Below are positions 25,525 through 32,776 of a stretch of DNA of 34,836 bases, piece by piece. A program made the position numbers and the translations under genes. The DNA comes from Bowdeniella nasicola (GTDB lineage Bacteria; Actinomycetota; Actinomycetes; Actinomycetales; Actinomycetaceae). The stretch lies in assembly GCA_030537895.1 (NCBI GenBank), contig JAUNVA010000010.1, positions 47,000 to 81,835 on the forward strand, in the 5' to 3' direction. Under the pieces are notes generated by a model. That model was not told where the DNA came from and made no database searches. It worked only from the letters and a program-made list of their open reading frames with translations. The number at the start of each line of letters is the position of its first letter. Within the stretch, counting starts at the first letter, position 1.

Positions 25525-27258
25525 GTGACCGGCCACCACTCCTCGAGTACGTCAGCGGACCCCCGACACGCCACACCGGCGGGGGCGCACCGGCCTCTCT
25601 CCCCGGTCCACCACGCACTCGCCCGGCTCGAGACCACCGCCGCCCGCGAGGCGTTCTTGCGAGAACGCCTGCGCCTGCGTCACCCCTCCCCCACGCCGAT
25701 CAAACTGTGGGTCGGGCTCGGTGCGGTCACACTCCTGGCAGCACTGATCCGACTCGTGGGTCTGTCGCATCCCACTCGCCTGGTGTTCGACGAGACCTAC
25801 TACGTGAAGGACGCTTTCTCACTCGCACACCTCGGTTACGCGGGTACCTGGCCCGACGATCCGAATCCCGCTTTTGAGCGCGGGGATACCTCGGGTCTGT
25901 CAGCCGAAGCCGGATTCGTGGTACACCCCGACGTCGGCAAATTTCTCATCTCGCTTGGCATCCGCGTCTTCGGGGTCGACTCCTCCTTCGGATGGCGGGT
26001 GGCAGCGGCCCTCGCCGGTATCGCTTCCGTGTGGCTCGTGGGACGAATCGCGGCTCGCCTGTTCCGCTCAACGCTGCTCGCGACGACGACGGCAGGCCTC
26101 CTTGCCCTCGATGGCATCCACATCACCGAGAGCCGGGTCGCACTACTGGACATCTTCCTGTCATTCTTCGCGCTCCTCGGCCTGTGGGCCCTGCTGCGTG
26201 ATCGCGAGCATTCCCGATCACTGCTCGCCGCGAGGATCGCCGCCGACCCCGACCTGTTACGGGATCCGTGGGGCCCCCACCTGTGGTGGCGCCCCTGGCT
26301 GCTCCTCGCTGGGATCTTCCTTGGGCTCGCGATCGGTGTGAAATGGTCGGGCGCCTACGCACTCGCCGTCTTCGGGCTCACCGTCTTCGCGTGGGATACC
26401 GCCGCACGCCGCGCTGTCGGCTGCCGTCTGTGGGTCGGTGCGGGCGTCTTCCGCGGAGGCGTGCCCGCGTTCGTGAATCTCGTGCCGGTGGCGGCCCTCA
26501 CCTATCTCGCAAGTTGGGCTTCCTGGTTCACCCACGCGGGTGCCTACGACCGCACATGGGCGGCAGATCTGCGGGCGAGCGGTGCCGTGGTGCCGCGCGG
26601 CTGGCTGCCGGACGCACTGAACTCCCTGATCGAATACCACCTCGCGATGTACCGCTTCCACGTGGGATTGAGTTCTGAGCACACCTACATGTCGAACCCG
26701 TGGGGTTGGCTCCTTCAGGTGCGCCCCACCTCGCTGTACTGGCAGACGCGCCCCGGCACCGCATGCGGCGCCGGCGGCTCCGAGTGCGCGGAGGCGATCA
26801 CGGCGCTCGGCAACCCGGCGATCTGGTGGATCGCGGCCGCGATGCTCCTCGTCGTGGTCTGGGGAGCGATCATGAAAACCGACTGGCGCGCGTGGACGAT
26901 TCTCGTGGGCTACATCGCCCTATACGTGCCGTGGCTCGCCTATACACACCGCACGATCTTCACCTTCTATACGGTCGCTTTCGTGCCCTTCGTCTGCCTC
27001 GCGTGGGTCTACGGGATGGGGGCCTTGACGGGACACTTGCGTCCCCTCGCACCGATCTCCCACGTAACGCCCGACGGCACGATCATGTACCCCGATCGGC
27101 CGGACAGCCCGTCGCCCACGCGCGCGGGCCGGATCGCATGGTGGAGTGCGCTCACCGTCGTCGCCGCAACCTTCGTCTTCTTTCTCCCCATCTGGACAGG
27201 TCTCACCATTCCGAAATGGCTGTGGCAAGCCCACATGTGGTTCCCCTCCTGGGTCTAG
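25525..27258 (+). CDS. pmt: Protein O-mannosyltransferase (GT39, polyprenyl-phosphate-mannose dependent)
   Basis: Integral membrane glycosyltransferase that moves mannose from polyprenyl-phosphate mannose to Ser/Thr of exported proteins. The 577 residues start with a cytoplasmic tail of about 60, then about 10 hydrophobic segments. After the first helix, VFDETYYVKDA carries the acidic residues expected for catalysis; VHPDVGKFLI and IHITESRVALLDIF are further family motifs. The C-terminal half holds WWLL-type helices and a loop rich in aromatic residues. GTG 25525 follows TAAACT by 6 nt and has no Shine-Dalgarno sequence, consistent with a leaderless message. It lies beside rsmI as in other actinobacteria. 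Confidence 0.95.
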   Translation: MTGHHSSSTSADPRHATPAGAHRPLSPVHHALARLETTAAREAFLRERLRLRHPSPTPIKLWVGLGAVTLLAALIRLVGLSHPTRLVFDETYYVKDAFSLAHLGYAGTWPDDPNPAFERGDTSGLSAEAGFVVHPDVGKFLISLGIRVFGVDSSFGWRVAAALAGIASVWLVGRIAARLFRSTLLATTTAGLLALDGIHITESRVALLDIFLSFFALLGLWALLRDREHSRSLLAARIAADPDLLRDPWGPHLWWRPWLLLAGIFLGLAIGVKWSGAYALAVFGLTVFAWDTAARRAVGCRLWVGAGVFRGGVPAFVNLVPVAALTYLASWASWFTHAGAYDRTWAADLRASGAVVPRGWLPDALNSLIEYHLAMYRFHVGLSSEHTYMSNPWGWLLQVRPTSLYWQTRPGTACGAGGSECAEAITALGNPAIWWIAAAMLLVVVWGAIMKTDWRAWTILVGYIALYVPWLAYTHRTIFTFYTVAFVPFVCLAWVYGMGALTGHLRPLAPISHVTPDGTIMYPDRPDSPSPTRAGRIAWWSALTVVAATFVFFLPIWTGLTIPKWLWQAHMWFPSWV

Positions 27259-27303
27259 CGGGGATTGCTTCCACTCGCCTGATCCACCGGACCGAGCGAA
27301 CGG

Positions 27304-28593
27304 TCAGGAGGCACTGCCCGTATTCGCCTCGATGGTCGTGCGACGCGTGAGGGCAGCTGCGACGGCAAAAGCAACCGCCGTCGCAAGCAAGGCGCCGGTG
27401 ATGGTGACGGCGAATGCTGGAGGGTAGCCGCCGATCACGTGATCGCCGAGCCGCGCGGTGAGCCCCCAGTCGGCGAGTCGGCCTGCCGTGGAGGAACCCG
27501 CCGCGTACCCGAGTCCCGTGGTGGCGGCGAGGATCGTCATGACGACCCCGAGGCGCGTGGGAAGGGTGACGCGTTCGACCACTGTGAAGTTGGTGATCAT
27601 CAGCGGAGCGATCGCAAACCCCATGATGGCAAGCACGAGGGCGAGCCCCGCAAGTGAGTGGACCGCCAGCAAAGGCGTCGCAAGGACGAACAGCACGATC
27701 GAAAAGACCCGCAACCGGGCTGGGTAGCCGAATCGTTCGGGCAGGATCGCGAGCGTGATGCCCGCGATCACCGAGCCCACGCCGAGCAAGGAATGCAGGA
27801 GACCGGCCATGCCGTCGAGTCCAGCACTGCGCGCAAGGACCGTTGTACCCGTTTGGATTGATCCGAACATCGTGCCCACGAGGAACTGGCAGATGATCGC
27901 AAGGCCCGCCACGGTGGTGATTGCCCGGCCCGGCCGTGCAGCGAGGCCACCGGTGCCGGCAACGAGGCGGGCTGTGGGATGCAGGGCGAAGGCGACCCCG
28001 AAAACCAGCATGAGGCCGGCCGCGACGAGGACCGCGACGCGGGCGTCCACGAGCGCGGTGACGACGCCAGCGATTGCGGGTCCCGCGACGAAGCTCGCTT
28101 CGTCGCCCGCTCCCTCCCACGAGAAGGCGGTGTTGAGGCGGGAGCGATTGATAACCCCCTCGCTCGAGACGATTTCGCGCCAGCGGATGCGCGCCAACGT
28201 ACCAATTTGAGGGAGGAAGAAACCGGCGGCGCCAGAAGCGAGCGCGAGGAGCGGCCAGGCGACGTCGGCGTGGGTGAGAACAACGAGGGTGATGAGGAGC
28301 AGGCCTGAGGCGAGTGCCTGCACGAGGACGACGAGCCGCTGACCGATCCGGTCCGTGAGCGCGCCTGCGAGCGGGGCACCGACGGCATTGGCGACTGCGA
28401 GAGCCCCCGCGCACGTGCCCCCCGCGGTGTAGGACTCAGTCGCTGCGGTGATCATTAATAGTGTGCCCATCTGCGCCATCGCTAACGGGAGTCGCGCAAT
28501 GAAACCGACGACGACGAACGCTGTTCCTGAGAGGGTGAACAGGTCCCGGTATTGGGCGATCAGCCCCTGGGGCTGTGAGGTGTCAGACACCAT
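27304..28593 (-). CDS. MFS transporter
   Basis: Major facilitator permease, 429 residues, with about 12 hydrophobic segments. The loop between helices 2 and 3 reads GALTDRIGQRLVV, the family signature, and a WEGAGDEASFVAGPAIAG segment follows helix 4-5. No binding-site motif indicates a substrate; drug or metabolite export is possible. AAAGGAGG directly precedes the ATG, so the GTG at the second codon could be the true start. It converges on pmt (45-nt gap) and is followed upstream by the hairpin-rich interval 28594-28949. Confidence 0.9.
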   Translation of the reverse strand: MVSDTSQPQGLIAQYRDLFTLSGTAFVVVGFIARLPLAMAQMGTLLMITAATESYTAGGTCAGALAVANAVGAPLAGALTDRIGQRLVVLVQALASGLLLITLVVLTHADVAWPLLALASGAAGFFLPQIGTLARIRWREIVSSEGVINRSRLNTAFSWEGAGDEASFVAGPAIAGVVTALVDARVAVLVAAGLMLVFGVAFALHPTARLVAGTGGLAARPGRAITTVAGLAIICQFLVGTMFGSIQTGTTVLARSAGLDGMAGLLHSLLGVGSVIAGITLAILPERFGYPARLRVFSIVLFVLATPLLAVHSLAGLALVLAIMGFAIAPLMITNFTVVERVTLPTRLGVVMTILAATTGLGYAAGSSTAGRLADWGLTARLGDHVIGGYPPAFAVTITGALLATAVAFAVAAALTRRTTIEANTGSAS

Positions 28594-28618
28594 CCTCCTT
28601 TGCTCGCTATTGGGCAGC

Positions 28619-28624
28619 TAGAAT
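28619..28624 (+). promoter_or_regulatory. Possible plus-strand -10 upstream of the hairpin region
   Basis: TAGAAT differs from TATAAT at one base. A transcript from here would run through the hairpins to the stem at 28890-28922, about 290 nt. No convincing -35 is seen, so this is only a candidate. Confidence 0.3.
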
Positions 28625-28744
28625 CCGCAGGATGTCGCGGTTTTCTCCCCTTGGCAGCACCGTGCGCAAAAATTGCCAGGTCATTCGATACCGCCTCCCA
28701 GGATCCTCCCAGGTTTGGGCGCCACAGTAGTAATCACAAGGCGG

Positions 28745-28922
28745 AAGGAAGCCGGAATTCACCGGCGGAGATCCCCTTGAGGGGCCGATGAGACATGGCA
28801 TCGCCCCGATCGCATGGATAGGCCGTCTGACTGAGGGGAAAGACGGACGGATGGATCGTATCACTCCACGATCCGTCCAGACTGGTGAGGCGCCCCGACC
28901 CTTCCTCCCTGGGTCGGGGCGC
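28745..28922 (+). ncRNA. Candidate structured RNA ending in a terminator-like stem
   Basis: The stretch 28594-28949 has no credible gene but holds a series of hairpins: GCCGG/CCGGC, CCCC/GGGG, CGATG/CATCG, CCGTCT/AGACGG, and an 11-bp stem at 28849-28878 (one G-T pair, 8-nt loop). Last comes the perfect 12-bp stem at 28890-28922. The next gene has its own promoter after that stem, so the stem may end a separate plus-strand transcript. I could not match the layout to 6S, tmRNA, RNase P, SRP RNA, FMN, cobalamin, TPP or fluoride families. It could instead be a minus-strand leader of the MFS gene. Confidence 0.35.
28890..28922 (+). terminator. Strong hairpin upstream of the DUF6882-like gene
   Basis: GCGCCCCGACCC (28890-28901) pairs perfectly with GGGTCGGGGCGC (28911-28922) around a 9-nt loop. 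A true U-tract is absent on both strands. It lies 27 nt before the -10 of the next gene. Confidence 0.6.
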
Positions 28923-28949
28923 TGCCATGTTCTCGCGCCGCTCCATCGT

Positions 28950-28955
28950 TAGACT
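28950..28955 (+). promoter_or_regulatory. -10 element of the DUF6882-like gene (leaderless)
   Basis: TAGACT with 6 nt to the ATG at 28962. No ribosome site is present between them. Confidence 0.5.
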
Positions 28956-28961
28956 GACCCC

Positions 28962-30041
28962 ATGGCTTCCACTCTTGACGATCTCGTGAATCGCGCCGCT
29001 TTCGTGTCTGCTGAAGCGCAGTTGAAACTCGAGGAGGTCGTCGGATCTTCCTCATGGACGGTGGATTTCTCCGACCAGCCCACCCTCACGTGGGGCGAGC
29101 AGCCCTCTGCGATCATCATGACGCCCTCCCTTATCGGGACCGTCTCCACAAAGGCCGGCACCTGGCACTGGGGATGGGATAACATCAACGATTTCCCCGA
29201 AGCCGTCGTTGCCGACGCGAAGCGCGTGAAGGCGAAGGCCCGCGAGATTGCCGAGGTCCAGACAGCCGAGCTTGCCCTCGAGGGTGTCCCCCACCTTCCG
29301 GTACAACTCATCCTCGCGGCCAAGGCCATCACGGGGACGTGGGCCCACTACGCCGCAAGTGCGGGCCCAGCTACGGACGTGTGGATGCTCCTCGATGCGC
29401 AAGAACTGAAGCTCGGTGAGCCCTCAGCTCTGAAAGTGGGGCCGGTCATCGCCCAGGCTCTCTCCACGGCGCCGGTCACCGACCACGGTGCGGCCTTGCG
29501 TTACTATGCCGAGCTGCGCGGCTTCCGCGTGAAGGAAGACGGCGCGCAGGTCATCCTCTTCGCATCGGATGGGCACGCCATCGTCACATTTGAGAACGAG
29601 CAGATCGTCGACATCAATCTTGAACTCGGCGCCAAGGGGGTTCGCGAGGGTGTGCCCGTGCCCGCGATGGAACCCGCCAGTGTGGAGGCCGCCGAGCGTG
29701 CCGAACCGGGCGTCGCCGCCTCCCCCACACTCACCGAACCAGTGTCTTCTCCGCTCCCCGATGAGGCAGCCGTGCCGACGCCCGAGGGCGAGAGCGGCGA
29801 GGCCGAGGAGGAGCGTTCGGGCCTGGAAGAGGCCCCCGTGGATCCGACGGACCTCACGCAGCGTGAGGAAACGCCGGATGCGTCGAGTGCGCCCGGCCCG
29901 ACGCACGAGCAGTCCCGCTCCGAGGCGCCCTGCGAGTCCAGCCTCGAGCAGAGCCCCGACGAGGAGGCCGAGGCCTCTGCGAAGCGGGAGCCGGAAAAGA
30001 AGGAGAAGAAGGGCTTTTTCGCCAAGCTCTTCGGCCGGTAG
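28962..30041 (+). CDS. DUF6882-like protein with acidic low-complexity tail
   Basis: Cytoplasmic protein of 359 residues. Residues 1-220 form a globular domain (FVSAEAQLKLEEVVG, GTWHWGWDNINDFPEAV, LRYYAELRGFRVKEDG) resembling the DUF6882 family of unknown function. Residues 230-340 are Pro/Glu/Ser/Thr-rich, strongly acidic and probably disordered. The protein ends in a basic, aromatic stretch (KKEKKGFFAKLFGR) that could bind a membrane or partner. The ATG at 28962 follows TAGACT by 6 nt, so the mRNA is probably leaderless. A small membrane protein follows after 23 nt, likely in one operon. No enzymatic role can be assigned. Confidence 0.85.
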   Translation: MASTLDDLVNRAAFVSAEAQLKLEEVVGSSSWTVDFSDQPTLTWGEQPSAIIMTPSLIGTVSTKAGTWHWGWDNINDFPEAVVADAKRVKAKAREIAEVQTAELALEGVPHLPVQLILAAKAITGTWAHYAASAGPATDVWMLLDAQELKLGEPSALKVGPVIAQALSTAPVTDHGAALRYYAELRGFRVKEDGAQVILFASDGHAIVTFENEQIVDINLELGAKGVREGVPVPAMEPASVEAAERAEPGVAASPTLTEPVSSPLPDEAAVPTPEGESGEAEEERSGLEEAPVDPTDLTQREETPDASSAPGPTHEQSRSEAPCESSLEQSPDEEAEASAKREPEKKEKKGFFAKLFGR

Positions 30042-30064
30042 CCCCAGCCGCATAGGAGACCGCC

Positions 30065-30265
30065 GTGGCCCGCAAGCAGAAGACCCCAGGCATGGCCCTT
30101 ATCTGGATGGCCATCGCCTGTTTCGCACTCGCCGCCCTCATCGACGTGTGGGCGTTCTTTAGCGACAACTACGGGCGGAATCTCCTGTACTCGGTGCCGT
30201 TCTGGGCAGCGGGCATCGGCTGCTTCGCGTGGCTGGGGAAGACGACGAGCGGGGCCGGACGCTGA
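30065..30265 (+). CDS. Small two-helix membrane protein
   Basis: A 66-residue protein with a basic N-terminus, a membrane helix at about 9-31 (ALIWMAIACFALAALIDVWA) and a second at about 41-58, leaving a short loop FFSDNYGRN. GTG 30065 has GGAG 6 nt upstream. It lies 23 nt after the DUF6882-like gene, so the two probably work or are expressed together. The function is unknown. Confidence 0.75.
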   Translation: MARKQKTPGMALIWMAIACFALAALIDVWAFFSDNYGRNLLYSVPFWAAGIGCFAWLGKTTSGAGR

Positions 30266-30283
30266 GCCGCGCCACGGCACACT

Positions 30284-30313
30284 GAGGCGGTGGCGCGTAC
30301 GCGCCACCGCCTC
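30284..30313. terminator. Perfect 30-bp palindrome, two-way terminator
   Basis: GAGGCGGTGGCGCGT (30284-30298) is followed directly by its exact reverse complement (30299-30313). It sits between the stop of the small membrane protein (plus, 18 nt away) and the stop of the peptide gene (minus, 12 nt away), so it can end both transcripts. Its presence supports real transcription of the peptide gene. Confidence 0.75.
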
Positions 30314-30325
30314 GACCGATGGGCA

Positions 30326-30439
30326 CTAGTCAGAGTTCCCACCATTGTTGTCCCAACCGGAGCCACCATCACCGCCATCAGCCGTCGAGGTGTTACCCTG
30401 TTCGTCGCCAGCAGTGGAGTCAATGTCGCCGCCACTCAT
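30326..30439 (-). CDS. 37-residue acidic Gly/Asp-rich peptide gene
   Basis: Small open frame starting MSGGDIDSTAGDEQGN and ending DGGSGWDNNGGNSD. It has eight Asp/Glu, no Lys, Arg, His or Cys, one Trp, and several Asp-Gly and Asn-Gly pairs. The ATG at 30439 has a strong ribosome site (GGGGGAGGTG) 6-8 nt upstream, and a perfect palindrome terminator lies 12 nt after the stop, so I judge it a real gene. It is divergent from a 430-residue HTH regulator across 134 nt of lower-GC DNA. A signal peptide cleavage motif is not visible. It could be a precursor or signalling peptide sensed by the regulator, a small antitoxin/DNA-mimic, or a leader; nothing in the sequence decides. Confidence 0.6.
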   Translation of the reverse strand: MSGGDIDSTAGDEQGNTSTADGGDGGSGWDNNGGNSD

Positions 30440-30531
30440 GTTGTTCACCTCCCCCGCGCTTTCCGAGTTTTTCTCGCCTTGTGGCGAGTAATTCGATAGT
30501 ATTTCCACCGTGCCAACTTGAGAAGACAGAA

Positions 30532-30559
30532 TTCTACGCGCGCGCACGTAGTTTTCTAC
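30532..30559. promoter_or_regulatory. Candidate operator: TTCTAC direct repeats in the divergent region
   Basis: TTCTAC occurs at 30532-30537 and 30554-30559, 22 bp apart (about two helical turns), on the plus strand, between the peptide gene and the HTH regulator. The second copy is part of a small GTAG/CTAC hairpin. A TAGTAT -10-like hexamer lies near 30497-30502 for plus-strand transcription. Confidence 0.35.
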
Positions 30560-30573
30560 CAAGGGTGGGGGAT

Positions 30574-31866
30574 ATGGCGAAACCGTGGGATCTCTTTCGC
30601 GAACAACTACGACTTCATATGAAAAGGCGTGGAGTGAGCGCGCCCGAATTATCACGGCGGTTGAATTACAGGGTCTCCGATGACATTGTGAACAACTGGC
30701 GTAAAGGCGCGAGCCGCCCACCACTCGAACTCTTGCCCGAAATTTCGCGGGCACTCAATATGGGCGGCACTGAGGATCGCATACACGACCCCACTTTCCT
30801 CTTGAAACGTATGAAACTTTTGCCATACGAGGACGATCACGGGCTATACGAGTTGGCGTACCGCGTGCAAAAACTCGATTTACGGTATCGCCACGCAGTT
30901 GAGCGTCACACCACCGGTGCACATCTTTTTGGACTACCTAACCTCATTCGAGAATTACAGGAAACTCAAGAGTATGCGCTCGCAATATTTCCGAGGTTCG
31001 AGGGTCCTTTGGGATATGGCATGCATGTCGCCGATCGCCTCGACTTTCGACGCCTCGATGGTCAAGCCTGCGACGACTTTCAGATCATTAACCACCCGAG
31101 GCTCTGGACGGCTCTCCGGAATCTCTACGCCTACCCATCCGCACGGCAACCACGCTGGTCGAATCCGGGAGAGGAGCTCACCTCGTGCTGGTCGGTCGCA
31201 CACATTGGGCGCCCGAAACCCCCATACCGCAAACAACCCTTCGATGGCCTCGACGCGGTCTTTTGCTACGCTCTGACAATCGATACCTGGGTTAACGACG
31301 TCGCAAGCTTGCTCGCCACTTCTCTCGGGTATGGCCTTACCACAACGCGAGATCTCGCATTCGAAGTGGTTGAGGACCTCGACCAAGAACAGTTGCTTGC
31401 CGAGCGGCGCAAGGCGCACGACACCCTCCTCGCACGCCCGCCACGGCGACGGGTGTGGACCCACCACTGTCCACCGACATCCGACTCGATCGATTTGTTC
31501 CCCCTGAAAGAACCCACGATCGCCTCCTTCTGGCTTCGCGAGAGCGACGGGCTTCTCCAGCACGCCGCGAGAAAACAGCACTACGATATTCATGAGCTGC
31601 GCGCCGCGCGCACGCGTATCGACGAATATCTCCGCCAACGACCAGACCGCGTCGTGATCCTCGACGTCGACTACTATCCCGATGCGGCGGATCGCTGGCA
31701 GCAGGTCTTCACCATCACCGCCACTATGGTCCGCCTCCTGCGCACGCGCTACCCGGAGATTGCCGCCGCCTCACCGAGCAGGGCCGACACTGAGCAGCTC
31801 GAACCCCGCACGGGCGCCGTATTTCTCGACTGGCTGGCCGATCACACCGACGTGCAGACGGATTAG
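30574..31866 (+). CDS. Large HTH (XRE-type) regulator with unassigned C-terminal domain
   Basis: Protein of 430 residues. The first 65 form a helix-turn-helix (FREQLRLHMKRRGVSAPELS, then NWRKGASRPPLELLPEISRALNM) of the XRE/Cro type. The rest (about 110-430) is a globular region I do not recognise. It contains TTRDLAFEVVEDLDQEQLL, a Leu/Asp-rich RPDRVVILDVDYYPDAADRW and a helical C-terminus; there is no P-loop, kinase or protease motif and no TPR pattern clear enough to call. ATG 30574 has GGTGGGG 2-5 nt upstream. Upstream and N-terminal DNA is visibly poorer in GC than the neighbours, so transfer is likely. It probably controls itself and the divergent peptide gene. Confidence 0.8.
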   Translation: MAKPWDLFREQLRLHMKRRGVSAPELSRRLNYRVSDDIVNNWRKGASRPPLELLPEISRALNMGGTEDRIHDPTFLLKRMKLLPYEDDHGLYELAYRVQKLDLRYRHAVERHTTGAHLFGLPNLIRELQETQEYALAIFPRFEGPLGYGMHVADRLDFRRLDGQACDDFQIINHPRLWTALRNLYAYPSARQPRWSNPGEELTSCWSVAHIGRPKPPYRKQPFDGLDAVFCYALTIDTWVNDVASLLATSLGYGLTTTRDLAFEVVEDLDQEQLLAERRKAHDTLLARPPRRRVWTHHCPPTSDSIDLFPLKEPTIASFWLRESDGLLQHAARKQHYDIHELRAARTRIDEYLRQRPDRVVILDVDYYPDAADRWQQVFTITATMVRLLRTRYPEIAAASPSRADTEQLEPRTGAVFLDWLADHTDVQTD

Positions 31867-32013
31867 GCGCGCGTCATTCCCCTTCGGACTGATCACCCGC
31901 CGCCGCTAGGCCCCTCCGATACAGTGACGAGCGCGGGGAGACCGAGCGTGAGACGGGTGCAAACCATGCCCGAAGCCCAACAACCCCCAGCAAGAAGGGC
32001 CGCGAGTTCTGTG

Positions 32014-32028
32014 GGCACGTCACGTGCC
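32014..32028 (+). promoter_or_regulatory. 15-bp palindrome upstream of the SLOG gene
   Basis: GGCACGT-C-ACGTGCC is a perfect inverted repeat in the 281-nt gap between the HTH regulator and the SLOG gene, 119 nt before the start codon. It could be an operator. The rest of the gap shows only a weak 34-codon frame from 32054 overlapping the next start. Confidence 0.35.
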
Positions 32029-32147
32029 TCGACAAGAGAGTGCGGGAAGCACAATGACTCCAGGCGCCGTCGTCAGGGAACTGAAGGCGAGACGGACAGC
32101 CCGCTGGCTCCGCCTTACCGAGCCGCACAGCATCGAGGAGAGTGTCC

Positions 32148-32669
32148 ATGTCGGCTGACCCGTTGAACGTGCTCACGTTCGTCCGCTCCGGTGGGCAAAC
32201 CGGGGCGGATCGAGCGGCGCTGGATGCCGCCCGCCGCCTGTCCATTCCCATTCGCGGATTCGTGCCTCGCGGAGGATGGGCGGAAGACGCCACCACCCCG
32301 CCCGGCGTTCTCGCGAAATATCCGGAATTGGTGGAGACCGACTCGGACGACCCTGCCGTGCGGACCCGCCTCAACGTCCGCGACTCACACGCGACCCTCA
32401 TCCTCTCGACGGTCTCCCTCCGGAATTCGGCCGGCACCGTCCTCACGCGGGAGTACGCGCGATCCATTCATCGCCCCTGCCTGCTCGCCTCGCTCACGGC
32501 CGATCCGTCAACCATCACGTCGTGGATCCTTGGCACTGGCCGCGAGCTCACGCTCAACGTGGCGGGTCCTCGCGAGAGCGAGGCACCGGGCCTTTACGAG
32601 GGCTGTCTGGACCTGCTCACCGAGGTGTTCGGCCGGCTCCATCACGGCTCGGGCGGCTCATCCGCGTAG
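32148..32669 (+). CDS. YpsA-related SLOG-fold protein (putative molybdenum carrier family)
   Basis: Small Rossmann-like protein of 173 residues. The N-terminal VRSGGQTGADRAALDAARRL is the nucleotide-binding loop of the cpYpsA-related SLOG family (formerly called putative molybdenum carrier). Later matches are FVPRGGWAEDATTPPGVLAKYP, RTRLNVRDSHATLIL and SAGTVLTREYA. SLOG proteins of this branch bind nucleotide-like ligands and are linked by others to conflict or signalling systems; the role here is open. ATG 32148 is chosen over GTG 32142 because GAGGAG is 7 nt upstream of it. It is downstream of the HTH regulator on the same strand. Confidence 0.88.
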   Translation: MSADPLNVLTFVRSGGQTGADRAALDAARRLSIPIRGFVPRGGWAEDATTPPGVLAKYPELVETDSDDPAVRTRLNVRDSHATLILSTVSLRNSAGTVLTREYARSIHRPCLLASLTADPSTITSWILGTGRELTLNVAGPRESEAPGLYEGCLDLLTEVFGRLHHGSGGSSA

Positions 32670-32692
32670 CCGAAGCCACCCCCGTCTTCCCA

Positions 32693-32713
32693 CGCTGCGC
32701 GGATGCCGCAGCG
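32693..32713 (+). terminator. Hairpin after the SLOG gene
   Basis: CGCTGCG (32693-32699) pairs with CGCAGCG (32707-32713) across a 7-nt loop, followed by GCCCTTTCTC on the plus strand. It lies 23 nt past the SLOG stop, facing the phosphodiesterase gene. Confidence 0.5.
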
Positions 32714-32776
32714 GCCCTTTCTCGGCTGCCCCGCCGCAAACATGAGAGCCAAAACTCCCGCTCGACCCGGCCGCGT

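Noticed and set aside
27203..28414. 403-codon minus-strand frame overlapping the MFS gene
   Set aside because: It is Arg/His/Pro-rich shadow coding in another frame of a clear membrane protein.
28735..28790. FMN riboswitch-like string (ACCGGCGGA)
   Set aside because: Only a short resemblance; the other conserved FMN blocks and junction are absent.
32054..32158. 34-codon open frame overlapping the start of the SLOG gene
   Set aside because: Weak ribosome site (GGAAG), Arg-rich chance-like composition and overlap with a well supported start.
31924..32166. 80-codon plus-strand frame before the SLOG gene
   Set aside because: Arg/Ser/Pro-rich with no ribosome site, and it overlaps the SLOG start in another frame.
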